Positions 12,704 to 23,984 of a stretch of 64,000 bases of DNA are shown here, in pieces. The position numbers were made by a program, and so were the translations under genes. This DNA is from Benincasa hispida (lineage: Eukaryota > Streptophyta > Magnoliopsida > Cucurbitales > Cucurbitaceae): assembly GCF_009727055.1 (NCBI RefSeq), contig NC_052354.1:44265885-44329884 (forward strand), in the 5' to 3' direction. The stretch's first letter is position 1, and every line of letters starts with the position of its first letter. The notes beneath the pieces were generated by a model that saw only the letters and a list, made by a program, of their open reading frames with translations, did not search any database and had not been told where the DNA came from.

Positions 12704-13206
12704 TGTTATGGGTGGATTATGGAATCAAGGGTAAAACCGTTAAAGGAGAGCAAGAGAAGAATGAAAGAGTGGGTCCGAGAAAAAATTGGGTCTGGTCGAC
12801 CTCGGCCCTAGCAGAGGGTGAGCCCCTTATGCAAGCCCAAAGTCCAAAGGCTCAACATAGCTAGGCCTAAAAGGGATGAACTAACGTGGCTAGCAAGAGA
12901 GAGATCCACACTTAACCTGCCCAATCAAAAATCCTAATCAGATAAGGAATAAGAGAAGGGTCAAAGCCTATAAATAAAACAAGGAGAGGCAAACATAAGA
13001 CAAGTAAGTTATGAACTTTTAGTTAGATTAATTTGAGCCTTTGACTTTCCTGACTTAGACATCAGAATGCATGTAGCCTGCATCACACCTGTGTGCATAT
13101 TTTCTTTTTGCTTGTAGACGAGCTCTCTTCCCCGAAATATAAATTTACCATTGTTGTCACTTGGAAGTTAGGTGTATTTTTCCTTGGTCAAAATTTGATA
13201 TCAACA
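12704..13206 (+). repeat. 5' LTR of the Tat-type gypsy element
   Basis: Starts TGTTATGG and ends ATATCAACA, giving short inverted ends TGTT/AACA, and is followed one base later by the primer-binding site. A related stretch recurs at 24645-24849. Confidence 0.65.
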
Positions 13207-13207
13207 A

Positions 13208-13226
13208 TTGGCATTGTCTGTGGGAA
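13208..13226 (+). other. Primer-binding site of the gypsy element
   Basis: TTGGCATTGTCTGTGGGA follows the LTR end after one base. It resembles the TTGGCGCCGTCTGTGGGA-type tRNA-complementary sites of Tat/Athila elements with a few changes. Confidence 0.75.
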
Positions 13227-13272
13227 AGAAAGAAAATCCTGTATTAAAATTTGTCACTAGATTCACAAATAA

Positions 13273-14230
13273 GTGAATAAAGGAATGGAAGGTATCAACC
13301 AATGCGAGGATGGTGTCAGTCAAGATCATCGCCCATTGAGGATCCAAGGAGATGAGTTGCCTCGGTCTGGGCCAAATAAGGGTTTACTTGAGGAGATATT
13401 CAAAATCCAAGAACAAGGGAGTGGGCGAATTAGATCCCCACAATCCCAAACCAGAAGGATGGAAGGTTGAAGCTACATGCTAAAGCAACGAACAAAGAAG
13501 ATAGTGAAGGAAACAAAGTGAAGTAAAAAAAAAGTTTGTTTAGTCGAGGCCGACCCTAAGAGTTTTAGGAGGGGAGAACTTGGATCAAAAGGGATTCAAG
13601 ATTCTTCAAAAGAAAAGAGCAACAGTCGGTATCCCAGCCATGGAAGGAATTCTAAAGCCAAGGCCAAGGTCGGCCCTTGGAGTTTTGAGAGGAGAGTACC
13701 TGGATGAAAAGAGATTCTCGATTCTTCAAGAGAAAAGAGAGAACCAGTTTCCCAGCTGAGGGAACAAGGCTGAGGCTAATGCCAAGGCCGACTCTTAAAG
13801 TTTCGAGGAAGGAGAGCCCAAATCAAAATAGATTCTCAATTTCTCAAAAGAGAGAAGGAAAGATCAGTTCCCCGACCTCCCTAATCGAGGGAAGAGTCGA
13901 GGCCAACGCCGAGGCGAACCAAAGAAGTTAGCTAGGAGAAACTTTGGAATCAATCTCACTCACCGCAGAGGATAAGAGGATAAATATCGGAACCAAAATG
14001 AGAGAAGAACAAAGAGAGAGCTTGATAAGGTTTCTGAGGCAAAATGCAAATGTATCTGCTTGGTAGTACGAGGATGTGCATGAAATTGATCCCAACATAA
14101 TAGTGATCATCTTAATATAGATAAGGATTTGGATATAATCCCTAATGTAGATAATAGTGCATCGCCTTAATATAGTAGAGCAAAAATGACAAATGTTTAA
14201 TCAAGAGAAAGCTAAGTTCATTTGAGAGGT
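13273..14230 (+). pseudogene. gag-like region of the gypsy element, with 115-bp tandem repeats
   Basis: Starts with a short open frame (MNKGMEGINQCEDG) that soon stops. 13543-13915 holds about 3.3 tandem copies of a unit near 115 bp. Each copy contains a GCCGAC or GTCGGC block, an AGAGATTCTCGATTCTTCAA-like core and a CAGTTCCC-like block. No capsid motif could be recognised. Assignment to gag rests on position only. Confidence 0.55.
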
Positions 14231-14249
14231 TCACCATTATCCTCAATGG

Positions 14250-15130
14250 TTGTCTAATGTAGTTTTGGTGAAGAATACAAATGGTAAGTGGCGAATGTGT
14301 ATAGAATTTATTGATCTTAATAAAGCTTGTACAAAGGACAATTTTCCTCTACTCATGATAAATCAGTTAATAGATGCAACAGCTGGCCACGAGATGTTGA
14401 GTTTCATGGATGCATATTCAGGCTACAACCAGATTAAGATGAATGAATTAGACCAAAAGAAGACTTCCTTTATTATGGATACAAGTACATACATTCATGC
14501 TATTCGAGTTTAAGAACGCATGAGCTACATATCAAAGATTGATAAATAACATGTTTGCTCCATTTATTGCAAAAAACATGGAAGTATACGTAGATGATAT
14601 GTTGGTAAAAAGTGTTAAAGCTAGTCAACATGAAACTGACCTTGAAGAAGCATTCTAGATCCTTTGCAAGTATAATATGAAGTTAAACCCTACCAAATGT
14701 ATTTTTGGGGAAGCATCAAGGAAGTTCTTAGGCTTTATGGTTCATTAGAAAGGAACAAAAGCTAACCCAGACAAAATTCAAGCAATCCTTGACATGTCTG
14801 TTCCAACCAGTCTCAAGAAACTCCAAAACTTTTAATGGCAAGATAGAAACCTTAAATAGATTTGTCAGCAGAGCAATCGACAAGTGTCTCTCTTTCTTTA
14901 AGATTTTAAAGAAGGGATCCTAGTTCGAATGGACAGAAGACCGTGACAAAGCCTTTTCAGAATTGAAGGCATACTTAAGTAAAGTTCCCATTCTTGCCAA
15001 GCCTCTTCCAGAGGACAAACTACTTCTCTATTTAACAACATCTAACACTGTAGGGAGCAAGGAGGAAAATGAGAATGAATGCCCACTTTACTATACAAGC
15101 AAGGCAATGGTGGGGCTGAAACTAGGTATC
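14250..15130 (+). pseudogene. gypsy reverse transcriptase and start of RNase H
   Basis: Clear Ty3/gypsy RT: NGKWRMCIEFIDLNKAC, then LLSFMDAYSGYNQIKM in slightly altered form, then in another frame MEVYVDDMLVKS with the YVDD catalytic box intact, followed by KLNPTKCIFG and FLGFMVH. Several stops and at least two frame changes are present. The first RNase H domain begins near 14900 and is cut at 15130 by the copia insertion; it resumes at 18391. Confidence 0.85.
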
Positions 15131-17082
15131 TATTGGGTTGATACCCTAAATCTCATGGATCCCGTAGTTTGTATTTGTAATGTACAAATATTGTACTTAT
15201 CTAATAAAATAAGAGGTATTTTATTTGACATTTAGTAGCATTAACCCACAAGACTGATAAACTAAGATCCAAGGTTATCTTCTATAACTTAAACATGTTT
15301 TTGGAGACATACAGATAGATCATGTTTAAGAGATAATCTAAATGGTCTATAGTAGATGGATAAGGTTGGGTACCTTATCCTAGGGACACTATGAACACGA
15401 CTCACTTTGTAATTGTTACAATTGTTGTAAAGTGCTATAAATGAGCTTATCCTGATAATTCATGTGGAGACATGTGAGCAAAGGTGTTCTATACAAAGAG
15501 TTTGATAAGACCGAACCACGAAATGAATAGTCTCACTATACAACATCGTTGATAAAAGAGACTTACATTTCACCATGATGATCATAGGTGATTTGACCTA
15601 AATCCTGAGCGAGTTGCGAACTCCTGCCTATGAAGGTAGTTCTTTGATTTTCATAGGTGAAAGTGGCATGTATCGTCAACTCAATATGTCTTCCATTTCG
15701 GGGATTTGTCTGATTGGGGAATTAGAAACGCAGCTTCACATGAAGAAATTCATTTATTCTCTATAGTAAGTAGAGAAATTGCTCCCTTAATGTCTGATTT
15801 CGAGGCTTGAACAATGTGGCGTCACACCATCTCTTGCCTCGAGAGAAACGGTCATAGTTGGACTATAACTTATTATTGATTAGAAGGATCAGTGGTACTT
15901 AAGGAGTTAGATGTAACTACAGGGCCAAAATGGTAATTTTGGCCCAACTGTACTTATGAGCAATTTGTGAAGGGTCGACGCATCATAGATTGGTTTAATC
16001 CAATTGATACATAAATATATTTGTAATGCAAAGAGTGCAGTTATCAGTCTTTAGTGGAGTAACCGGAAATTAATGGAAGTTGGTTAATTTAATTAAAAAG
16101 TTTAATTAATTAATCAAGTACCATTGGAGCTTTAATCTATAGGTCCATAAGGTCCCTTCGGTAGCTTAATTAGGATTAATGAGAATTGAATTAATTTTGG
16201 ATTAATTTGAATTGTTCAATTTAATTGAGGGAATTAATTATAAGTGACGTAATTAATAAAAAGTATTTGATACATTATAATATAAAGTTTTATTTGAGAG
16301 AAAATAAATATTTGAATATGATTCAAATATTAATTATATAGATTTGATTCATATAAAAACTATATGTTAAATTTAATATGAATTTGATTCATATTAAATA
16401 ATATAGATAAATTAGAGAATATCAAACTAGAAGTTCTATTATATATGATATAATATAAACTATAGGTTATATGTTATATTGATATAACATATAATATAAT
16501 ATATATTATATAATAAATTGGTTATTATATAAATTAAATTAAATTATATTTTTGAATTAATTAAAGGGAAAGTTATGGAAATAACTTCTCTCCCATTCTC
16601 TTTATCGTGGAAGTGGGGAGTTTTTTTAGGGATATGATCTTCTTCCTCACTTCTCACGAAGAAGATGATTGAATTATCCCAATCGATCTCTCTACAATTT
16701 TTTTCTTTTCTCTCAAAATTCTTTTGAATTCCCTCCTTGCTAAAAATAAAAAGAGAAGCCAACAAAACTCTCTCTACAATTCTCACCCTATAGAGAATAC
16801 AGAGGTTTCCTTGTGATAGTGTTTTCAGAACTACTGTATTTTGGCATTTTCAAGATTGTGGGAGATTGTTGCGTTCGTGACCAAGAGAGGAATTGCGAGA
16901 AGAACTTGTGACTTCAAGGGTAAGTAATACCTAACCCTAATTTCCTCTATTTTCTGTTTTTAAGCACGTTGTAAATTAAAATGCATATGTTTTTCCATCC
17001 TCTGAATTCCGTTTTTCTGGAAAAAAATAAAATAAAACTTTAGACATGATCCACTTCCGCATGGGTGTTTATGCATAATTCA
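15131..17082 (+). repeat. 5' LTR of the nested copia element (1952 bp)
   Basis: Starts TATTGGGTTGATACCC (first G of TG apparently mutated) and ends GCATAATTCA just before the PBS. An internal AT-rich part contains a perfect 13-bp-arm palindrome (16467-16494). The 3' LTR of the same element is only 362 bp, so one or both carry internal deletions. Similar AT-rich LTR sequence in inverted orientation occurs near 43050-43400. Confidence 0.8.
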
Positions 17083-18028
17083 ATTGGTATAAGAGCACGT
17101 TTATTTTGAGTCCCAATTTTTATTATTTTTTAAATTAATTAAGAGTTATAGTGGATTTTTTTTTCTATACTATATTTATGTTGATGAATGTGGTTTCTGC
17201 ATCTTTGGATGTTTTGGGATTGGCCTTTAGATTTTCGCTGCTTATTTTTACATTTCGGTATGTAAAGGCCTTTTTGTTTGGGGCATGATTGCTATCGAGT
17301 CTATAAATTTATTAGTTTGGATCATTCGTGGTATTTTCTGATAAAGATCTGGAGGTTTTGGGGCCAAAAATAGAGGAGAACGTTGCAAAAATCGATATGT
17401 GTAGTAGGTTGTCTGTACAACAATGCCTTGGCACTGTGTCCTAGCGTCGTGGTGTTTCGATGTGACACAATGGAAAAAGTTTCCATAGTGCCACAACATT
17501 CTGAACATGAAGACGCGATTCAGACCGATTTTTTTGGTGAACGATTCACGATCCAACGATTCAAACCAACGGTTCGTTGCTCAGGCGGTTCAACAGCGGT
17601 TTTCTTCCTTTTTTTAATTATTATTTGTAATAATTAGTTTTTTTTATTAATTAAATTAATATAAAATCCACTTCAGGATCAGTGTTCACTCTTAATGAAG
17701 GGGTTGTAGTATGGAGAAACACCAAGTAAGGGTGTATTACTGACTCCACCATGGAGGCAAAATATGTAGCGGCTTGTGAAGCTGCAAAGGAGGCTGTCTG
17801 GGTCAGGAAATTCTTGGTTGATCCATTTACAAAGGCCCTCACAACTAAGGTGTTTGAGGGTCACCTTAAGAGTATGGGTCTACAGGACATACCACATCTA
17901 GTCTAGGACAAGTGAGAGATTTTGTACTAGACGCGTATTGTATGCCCTAGTTTCTTGTTCTTGTGTACTTTTGTAATAGTTTGACTTTTATGATGTTAAC
18001 CCCACTAACTTTAGGACAAATGGAAGAT
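17083..18028 (+). pseudogene. Copia interior with RNase H C-terminal remnant
   Basis: About 17690-17905 encodes the end of a Ty1/copia RNase H: a STMEAKYVAACEAAKEAVW block, then directly VDPFTKALTTKVFEGHL and a GL-QDIPHL tail. Roughly 75 codons normally lying between these blocks are missing. Everything upstream (gag to RT) is absent, and 17100-17680 is leader-like DNA without coding signal. A purine tract (AGGACAAATGGAAGAT) precedes the 3' LTR. Confidence 0.75.
17084..17099 (+). other. Primer-binding site of the nested copia element
   Basis: TTGGTATAAGAGCACG differs at one base from the usual TTGGTATCAGAGC initiator-methionine tRNA site and lies directly after the 5' LTR. Confidence 0.8.
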
Positions 18029-18390
18029 TGTTAGGGTTGATGCCCTAAATGGAGATAACCTAAATGGTCTATAGTAGATGGATAAGGTAAATCTTATCCT
18101 AGTGACACAACAACACGACTCGCTTTGTAATTGTTTCAATTGTTGTAAAGTGCTATAAATGATCTGATTCTGATAATTCATGTGGAGACATGTGAGCAGG
18201 AGTATTATATAGTTTGTATAAGTCCGGACCACGAAATGAATAGTCTCGCTATATAACATCATTGATAGAAGAGACTTACATTTCACTAGGATGTCCATAG
18301 GTGACTTGACCTGAATTTTGAGTGAATCCTATCTATGAAAGCTTGATTTGGACACGGTCCACTTCTGCATAGGTGTTTATGCATCCTTCA
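18029..18390 (+). repeat. 3' LTR of the nested copia element (362 bp, shortened)
   Basis: Starts TGTTAGGGTTGATGCCC after a polypurine tract and ends ATGCATCCTTCA. Matches both ends and part of the 5' LTR but lacks most of its middle. Confidence 0.8.
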
Positions 18391-19150
18391 GTATCCACAG
18401 GCAGAAAAGCTTGTGTTTGCACTAATCGTCTCAGCAAGAAGATTGTGCCTCTACTTTTATACACAGAATTATGGTTTTGACTAATATTTCATCAAAGCAA
18501 GTACTGCAAAAATCCAAGACGTCATGGCGTTTAATGAAATGAGCAATAGAACTAAGAGAACATAACATTCACTACAAGTCAAGGACTTCAATAAAAGGAC
18601 AAGCAGTGGCATACTTGCTAGTAGAATTAACTCTGGCTAATGTCAAGACCAAGGTCAATGCTGAAGGCCAATAGAGTGAAAGCAAATACCGAGGTCTATT
18701 CATTATATTCGATGGGTTTAGGACTTCAATAAACCCTTTCAGTTGATGGATCATCCAACATGAAAGGGTGTGGAGCAGGGATCTAACTGGTGTCTCCCGA
18801 TGGTGAACGGTACAAATATGCCCTTAGATTCAATTTTCGAGCGTCAAATAATGAGATAGAATATGAAGCACTCATTGTAGGATTAAAATTTGCTAAAGAG
18901 ATAAATGTTTCTAACCTTCTAATTGAGTGATTCACAATTAGTAGTAAAATAAGTTACAATGGAATACCAAGCCAAAGAACGAAGGTGACAACTTAAATAA
19001 CCAAGGTTAGGGAGTTACTCGCTTCGTTCCCAAAATATGAGATCAAGTAGGTTCCAAGGTCACAGAATGTGAACGCATATTCATTAGCTCAACTAGCAGC
19101 AACATATGAGACAGAATTTAGTCTATTAGTACCGATAGAAATCTTGTTTG
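18391..19150 (+). pseudogene. gypsy RNase H (resumed) and second RNase H-like domain
   Basis: Directly after the copia target duplication the frame continues with QAEKLVFALIVSARR, the usual RNase H continuation. A second RNase H-type domain follows: near 18740-18900 a DGS-type start (SVDGSSNMKGCG-like, frame-broken), then NNEIEYEALIVGLKFAKE (18850-18900), a DSQLVV block, and NAYSLAQLAATYE near 19070-19110. Multiple stops. The dual RNase H supports Tat lineage. Confidence 0.75.
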
Positions 19151-19176
19151 AGACCCGTATACAAAAGGAATATGTT

Positions 19177-19410
19177 ATGGATATTGAAGAACCAAATTTC
19201 TCTGAATCCAAGGCTGCTGAGGCCAAGTTCGAAGCTGACCCCACTAGGGACGAGGCCAAGGCCAAGGCTATGGATGTGGAAGAACCAGGTTTCTCCAAGG
19301 TTGAGACCATGGATATTAAAGAGCCAAATTTCTCCAAGTCCGACCTGTTGAAACCAAGTCTGGGCCTGACCCTACCACGAATGAGGCCAAGGTCGAGGTT
19401 GAAGAAAGAG
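19177..19410 (+). repeat. Coding repeats MD-x-x-EP-x-FS between RNase H and integrase
   Basis: Three units begin at 19177, 19270 and 19309, each reading MDIEEPNFS, MDVEEPGFS or MDIKEPNFS and followed by KAAEAK/TRDEAKAK-like acidic-basic stretches. The frame is open from 19069 to 19437. Confidence 0.75.
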
Positions 19411-19529
19411 ATGATGATAAAATTGATAGAATTTTAACTTGGATAGATCTGATAATCAAATATTTGAAAAAAAGGAGAGCTACCTTAAAAAAAGATAGAG
19501 CCTAAGCGACTATAGAGGCGAGCAATATA

Positions 19530-20230
19530 TTACGTCCTAGAGGATGACAAACTCTTTAAATGAAGTTATCTATTGTCTGTGTTGAAATGCCTGACACTTA
19601 GTAAGGAAAAATATGTAATGAGAGAGGTTCACGAGGGGATATGTGGCAATAATTTTGGAGCAAGATCTTTATGCAACAAGATTGTTAGGCAAGGCTATTA
19701 TTGGCCAACCATGCTTCGAGATGCGCGAGACTTTCTGAGAGCATGTGACCAATGCCAACGATATACACCAATCCCAAGGCAACCACCTGAATGTTAACCA
19801 ATATTGTAAGTCCTTGGCCTTCCGCACAATGGGGAATAGACTTTATTGGGCCACTCCCTTAAGACAAAGGGCAAACAAAGTTTGCAATGGTAGTAGTAGA
19901 ATACTTTACAAAGTGGACCAAGGTCGAGACACTTGCAACTATAACAGAAAAGAACATTATAAACTTCATTTGAAAAAACATTGTGTGTCGATTTGGGTTC
20001 CCCACCACCATTATAATAGATCATGGAAAGCAATTCGATAATTCAGCATTTAGAAGATTTTGCTCAGATCTCAACATCACAAATCGATGTTCCTCCTCAG
20101 CCCATCCCTAAGCAAATGGACAGGTAGAGGCAGTAAATAAAATCATTAAACAAAGTTTAAAGACAAAGCTTAAAGAATTAAAAGGCCTATGGACGGAAGA
20201 ACTACCAAGCGTATTATGCAGATAGAACGA
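19530..20230 (+). pseudogene. gypsy integrase, degenerate
   Basis: Zinc-binding part 19600-19790: EVHEGICG, ARSLCNKIVRQGYYWPT, DFLRACDQCQRY. The second His of the HHCC motif, normally in a GNH block, reads GNN. After a stop, other frames give the core domain: EYFTKWTKVETLATIT, FGFPTTIIIDHGKQFDN and a GQVEAVNKIIKQSLK block containing the catalytic Glu. Frames are broken, so no active enzyme. The downstream tail to about 20640 has GHWH-poor degenerate pol sequence and fades into non-coding DNA. Confidence 0.8.
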
Positions 20231-20639
20231 CAACAAGAACTTCTACAGGAGAAACCCTTTTTTCTCTTTCTTTTGGGGTTGAAGAAGCGGTCCCAGTAAA
20301 GATTAGAATACCATCACCAAGAGTGGAAGACCTTTGTGCAGATCTAAGTTATTCGACAAAGGAAGTGGAAGCTACATCATTAACATAGATGAGAAAAGTG
20401 ACACTTGAAAGAGGAAGCTACAAGGGAAATTGGCATAGAAAGCAACAATCCATCCGAAGAAATAATAAAAGAAGCAACCACAACTCTACCCTCAGGGTGG
20501 GGAAGAATACGAGGAAGCTGATTGGGCCATAATAGGTTTGGTAAGATAATATTCTAGGTTCGCCCATGACTCGAGATCCACCTCAGGTCAAGAAAGTAAT
20601 GACTTGTTGTTGGGCCTATCTTTAGTGTGGGTTTGGCAT

Positions 20640-21289
20640 GATTTGGCATATAACCTTGTCATGAGATGGAGGGGTGCGTTAGGAAATTAGTTGGACCTCA
20701 AAAAGGTTTGTGATATGAAAACCCAAGCTTCGGATCCATTCTGATCATGGTTTTGAAAAACGAGGTTAAGAAGAAGATAGCATTAAGGAAGAGAGAAACT
20801 CGATCATGGTCAAACTACCCTTCTTTTCCCTTTTTAGGAAAGAATATGATAGTAGTCAACTATGAAAGCATATAATAAAGAAAGCAATAATATTAAAAAG
20901 CATTTGTCATAGAAAATCTGACCCTTAGGCTATCTCATGTCTAGAACCCTCCAAGAAGAGAATTAGCCTTAGGAGAAAGAATTCTCTATAGCCCTATAAA
21001 AAAAAAGGGATGACTAATGATCTGAAAAACATAAAGGTATAAGAGAACAAAGTGTAAGCACCTTCTTTATTTTATTGCCAGATGAATTAAGTCAGATAAC
21101 CTATTTACACTAGGGGATGAAACCCCAACTTATTTAATATATGTGGTAAACCATTCCTCTAGCTAGCCTACGGAAGGTTACCAGATGGCCTACCAATATA
21201 TCTTAAAAAAACATATATATATTTTTTTCATTGGATCAAAAGGATATTCTTGAAGAAAGCCTCCCCTCTTACTAAATCAAATAGGGGTG
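20640..21289. other. Non-coding stretch between gypsy body and next LTR element
   Basis: No coding signal. It may contain the eroded 3' untranslated part of the gypsy element. No convincing polypurine tract plus LTR junction was found. Confidence 0.45.
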
Positions 21290-21746
21290 AAATAGACAAT
21301 ACGACAATTGAACCTCTAACATCAAATTCTAAAACTCCCAAGTCAATTGATGCCAATTTAAAGGGAAGAACTATAATTGGATTATCTTTTGATTAAAGAT
21401 CAAGAGATAAGGAGAATCAATCCTCTAATCAAGATTTGAACACTCAAGCAGGATGATTAGACTTACCTGAATGCTCAAGCATGCATCCCTAGATCAAGAA
21501 TTGCAAAGATGAATCTCTGTCTATACAGAAGAAAATTATCATTCTAAATTCCAAATCCAAAAACTATCTTAAACAACCGAATGGCTAGACTTTAAAAAGT
21601 GTCCTAATAAGAGAAACCCTAGTACCTTATAGTAAAATAATAAAATTACCCCTACCTAAATGTTATAAAAAATAAAATATTAAAATTACATCAAAGTTAT
21701 TAAATAAAAACTAATTAATAATTTGATGCTTGGACGATGCATATCA
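21290..21746 (-). repeat. 3' LTR of the non-autonomous element
   Basis: Right edge sharply set by the purine tract at 21747-21765. The left edge is blurred; clear similarity to the other LTR begins near 21306. Confidence 0.65.
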
Positions 21747-23984
21747 TCCTTTCCTTCTTTTGAAGGATTCGTCCTTGAATCCAAGTCAAAACTTGTAATG
21801 CAATCTTGAAGTCATGAGAGGAAAATAATGTCAATTTCGTACTACTCCTCTTGGATGGTCTCCCTTGTAAAACAATCTTGTAATCATGAGATGTCAAATG
21901 TTGGTGTCATCTTGGATTCCGTCTATTTCAAAAAGAATATCGATCATTCCAATCCTCATTCTAATTGCGACCATCAAAAGTGTAGGATCGGTATTGCAAC
22001 CTTAAAGGGGTGAATAGGATTTAATCAAACTAATTAAAACATTTTCCTAATGTAGGCTTGATTAAACAAATAAATAAACTTTTTGTTAATAAGTAATTTA
22101 AATAATAATTCGACCCAAAATAGTCAAATAATTAAAACTAACATTTTTAAGCACCTAATTTAATTTTAATAACAAGATTGATAATGGATATAGAAATTCA
22201 AGAACAACCAACCAAAATAATCCGGAGAGGGATAGAGAAAATGACATAGAGAATTTTATATTAGTTCGACACAACCGGCCTACATCCACTTCCCAAGCTC
22301 CTCTTGGGTATGTCACTACGAACTTTACTCGTTCCACGGCTAAGAGTCAAACCGTACAATGTTCTTTTTCTGGGTGCAAGAACAAACCTGATCCTTTACA
22401 TAGTTGATGATCAAACCGTTACAATGACTCTCTTTTCAAGATCAACTTACAATAGTTTGGAAAAATAAGTAGCATACTTGACAAACTCTTTAAAAGAGTG
22501 AATTTACAAATTTAGCACTCAATAAATCAATCCTCACAACATAAAATATCTCTCTCGGCGAGATGAAAGGAAGAAAATTAAAGCTTGAAGAGAGAGCAAC
22601 AATGATGGCTTAATGAGTTATGGAGGATTGAAAAATAATAAAAATTATAAATCATGAAGAAGAAGATGAGTTTAAATAGAGTGGAAAAATTGTTAAAACT
22701 CACATTTAATTTGGACCATTGGATCTTGGAAAAGAAAAAACAATGGTGGATGTTTTAAACTTAACTAGTCTAAATGTCCACCATGTGTCCAAAGCTAGTC
22801 GTTAGCTATAAACATAAAATAGTATTAAATTCATTTTCTCTTAAAATCAATCTAAAAATCAAAAGTCCATCATGTGTCACTAACTCAAGATTTTTCCTTT
22901 GAGCTTGTTTCGATCATCTCTTCTTCGTTTAAACTTCAATTTGAGTGATCTCTATACAATAGACTATTCAAAACACAAACTATGAGTGGATAAGTTCAGA
23001 TTTGATATCATCAGAACATTAATTAATTAATTTGAGATTAAGAACCAAAAAACCAACAAAAAAAAACTAGACACAATCATCGAGCTTTACTTCATAGTCA
23101 AACCTTTAACATCCTGCAAAACCTCAAAGAATAAACTAGACAAACTTGGTTGAAGTTCATCCGTCATAAAACAAACTCTTTTATCTGCACAAAATTCCAA
23201 ACTCACAGTTTTTATTTTAGTTATCTCCCATTTTTATCTAGGGCTCGAATACTATTCACATGTTTTTCTCTCTCATTAATGTTTGCACACTTTTCTTCTC
23301 CATATATTTTTATTGCTTTTGTCTCGATTATCTCATGTCTTTTGTTTCCCAACTCACACACATCAAGTTTTACTTCCCTTGAAAGCAATGATACAAGAAT
23401 AGAATTAAATGTTACTTTAAGCTCTAATGAACCGACAATGTCAAGATAAAATATGCTAGTTTCAAGTTCACACCCATTTACTTTTCCTACCCCACCACCA
23501 TCAACACATGCTTCTCTATCCTCAATTTTTGTTCATAGTTTCAATTCCATCTTTCTTCGATCTTTTTATTTTCAAAACCGCCTCGCCACAATAAATTTTC
23601 CAATTCCAATTCTGCAACACCACGACCCAGTTGCCAAGTCTGCAATCAAATCGCCGACTTGAATTCTCTAAATCACCAATTTCAATTTTTTTTTAATCAA
23701 TTCTTTTCCTAATTGCAATTCAATCTTCCGAACCTGCAAGCCCCGATTTCACAGTTTCCTTTCCCAGTTTTTATCCAATTTCAAATCTGCAGCCCTTCAA
23801 CTTCTTCCTTCAATTTTCATTTCCAAATCGGCGCTGATTTTTTTCCCAATGAACCCCTTTTATTCTTCCAAATTTTTTTCTTTCTCAAAGTAACAACACA
23901 AATTAAAAACAAAACAAATCTAAAGCTGAAATTCTAGATACTCACAGGATATATTTGATCTAGAACCTAGGCTCTGATCTCAAA

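Larger units (their letters stand above)
15131..18390 (+). mobile_element. Ty1/copia element nested in the gypsy element, TSD GTATC
   Basis: Insertion bounded by perfect 5-bp duplications GTATC (15126-15130 and 18391-18395). Removing the insertion and one duplicate restores the host RNase H reading frame, which confirms the edges. It has a 5' LTR 15131-17082, a primer-binding site near 17084-17099, a strongly shortened interior and a 3' LTR 18029-18390. The interior keeps only leader sequence and the end of the copia RNase H. It is non-autonomous. Confidence 0.9.
12704..20640 (+). mobile_element. Ty3/gypsy retrotransposon, Tat-type, degenerate
   Basis: Order on the plus strand: LTR (12704-13206), primer-binding site, gag-like region with tandem repeats, reverse transcriptase (14250-about 14950), RNase H, a second RNase H-like domain (about 18760-19120) and integrase (19530-20220). 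The extra RNase H before integrase and a PBS of the TTGGC-TCTGTGGGA type are hallmarks of the Tat lineage. Stops and frameshifts are frequent. A copia element (15131-18390) splits the first RNase H. The 3' end is unclear: 205 bp similar to the LTR appear at 24645-24849, after another element, and may be the remnant 3' LTR. Confidence 0.85.

Noticed and set aside
17248..17637. Opposed open frames of 102 and 84 codons
   Set aside because: They lie in the leader of the nested copia just after its primer-binding site; no gag motif.
23150..23940. Three successive plus-strand open frames of 69-99 codons
   Set aside because: Pyrimidine-rich leader of the minus-strand LTR element; Phe/Ser-rich translations and no family similarity.
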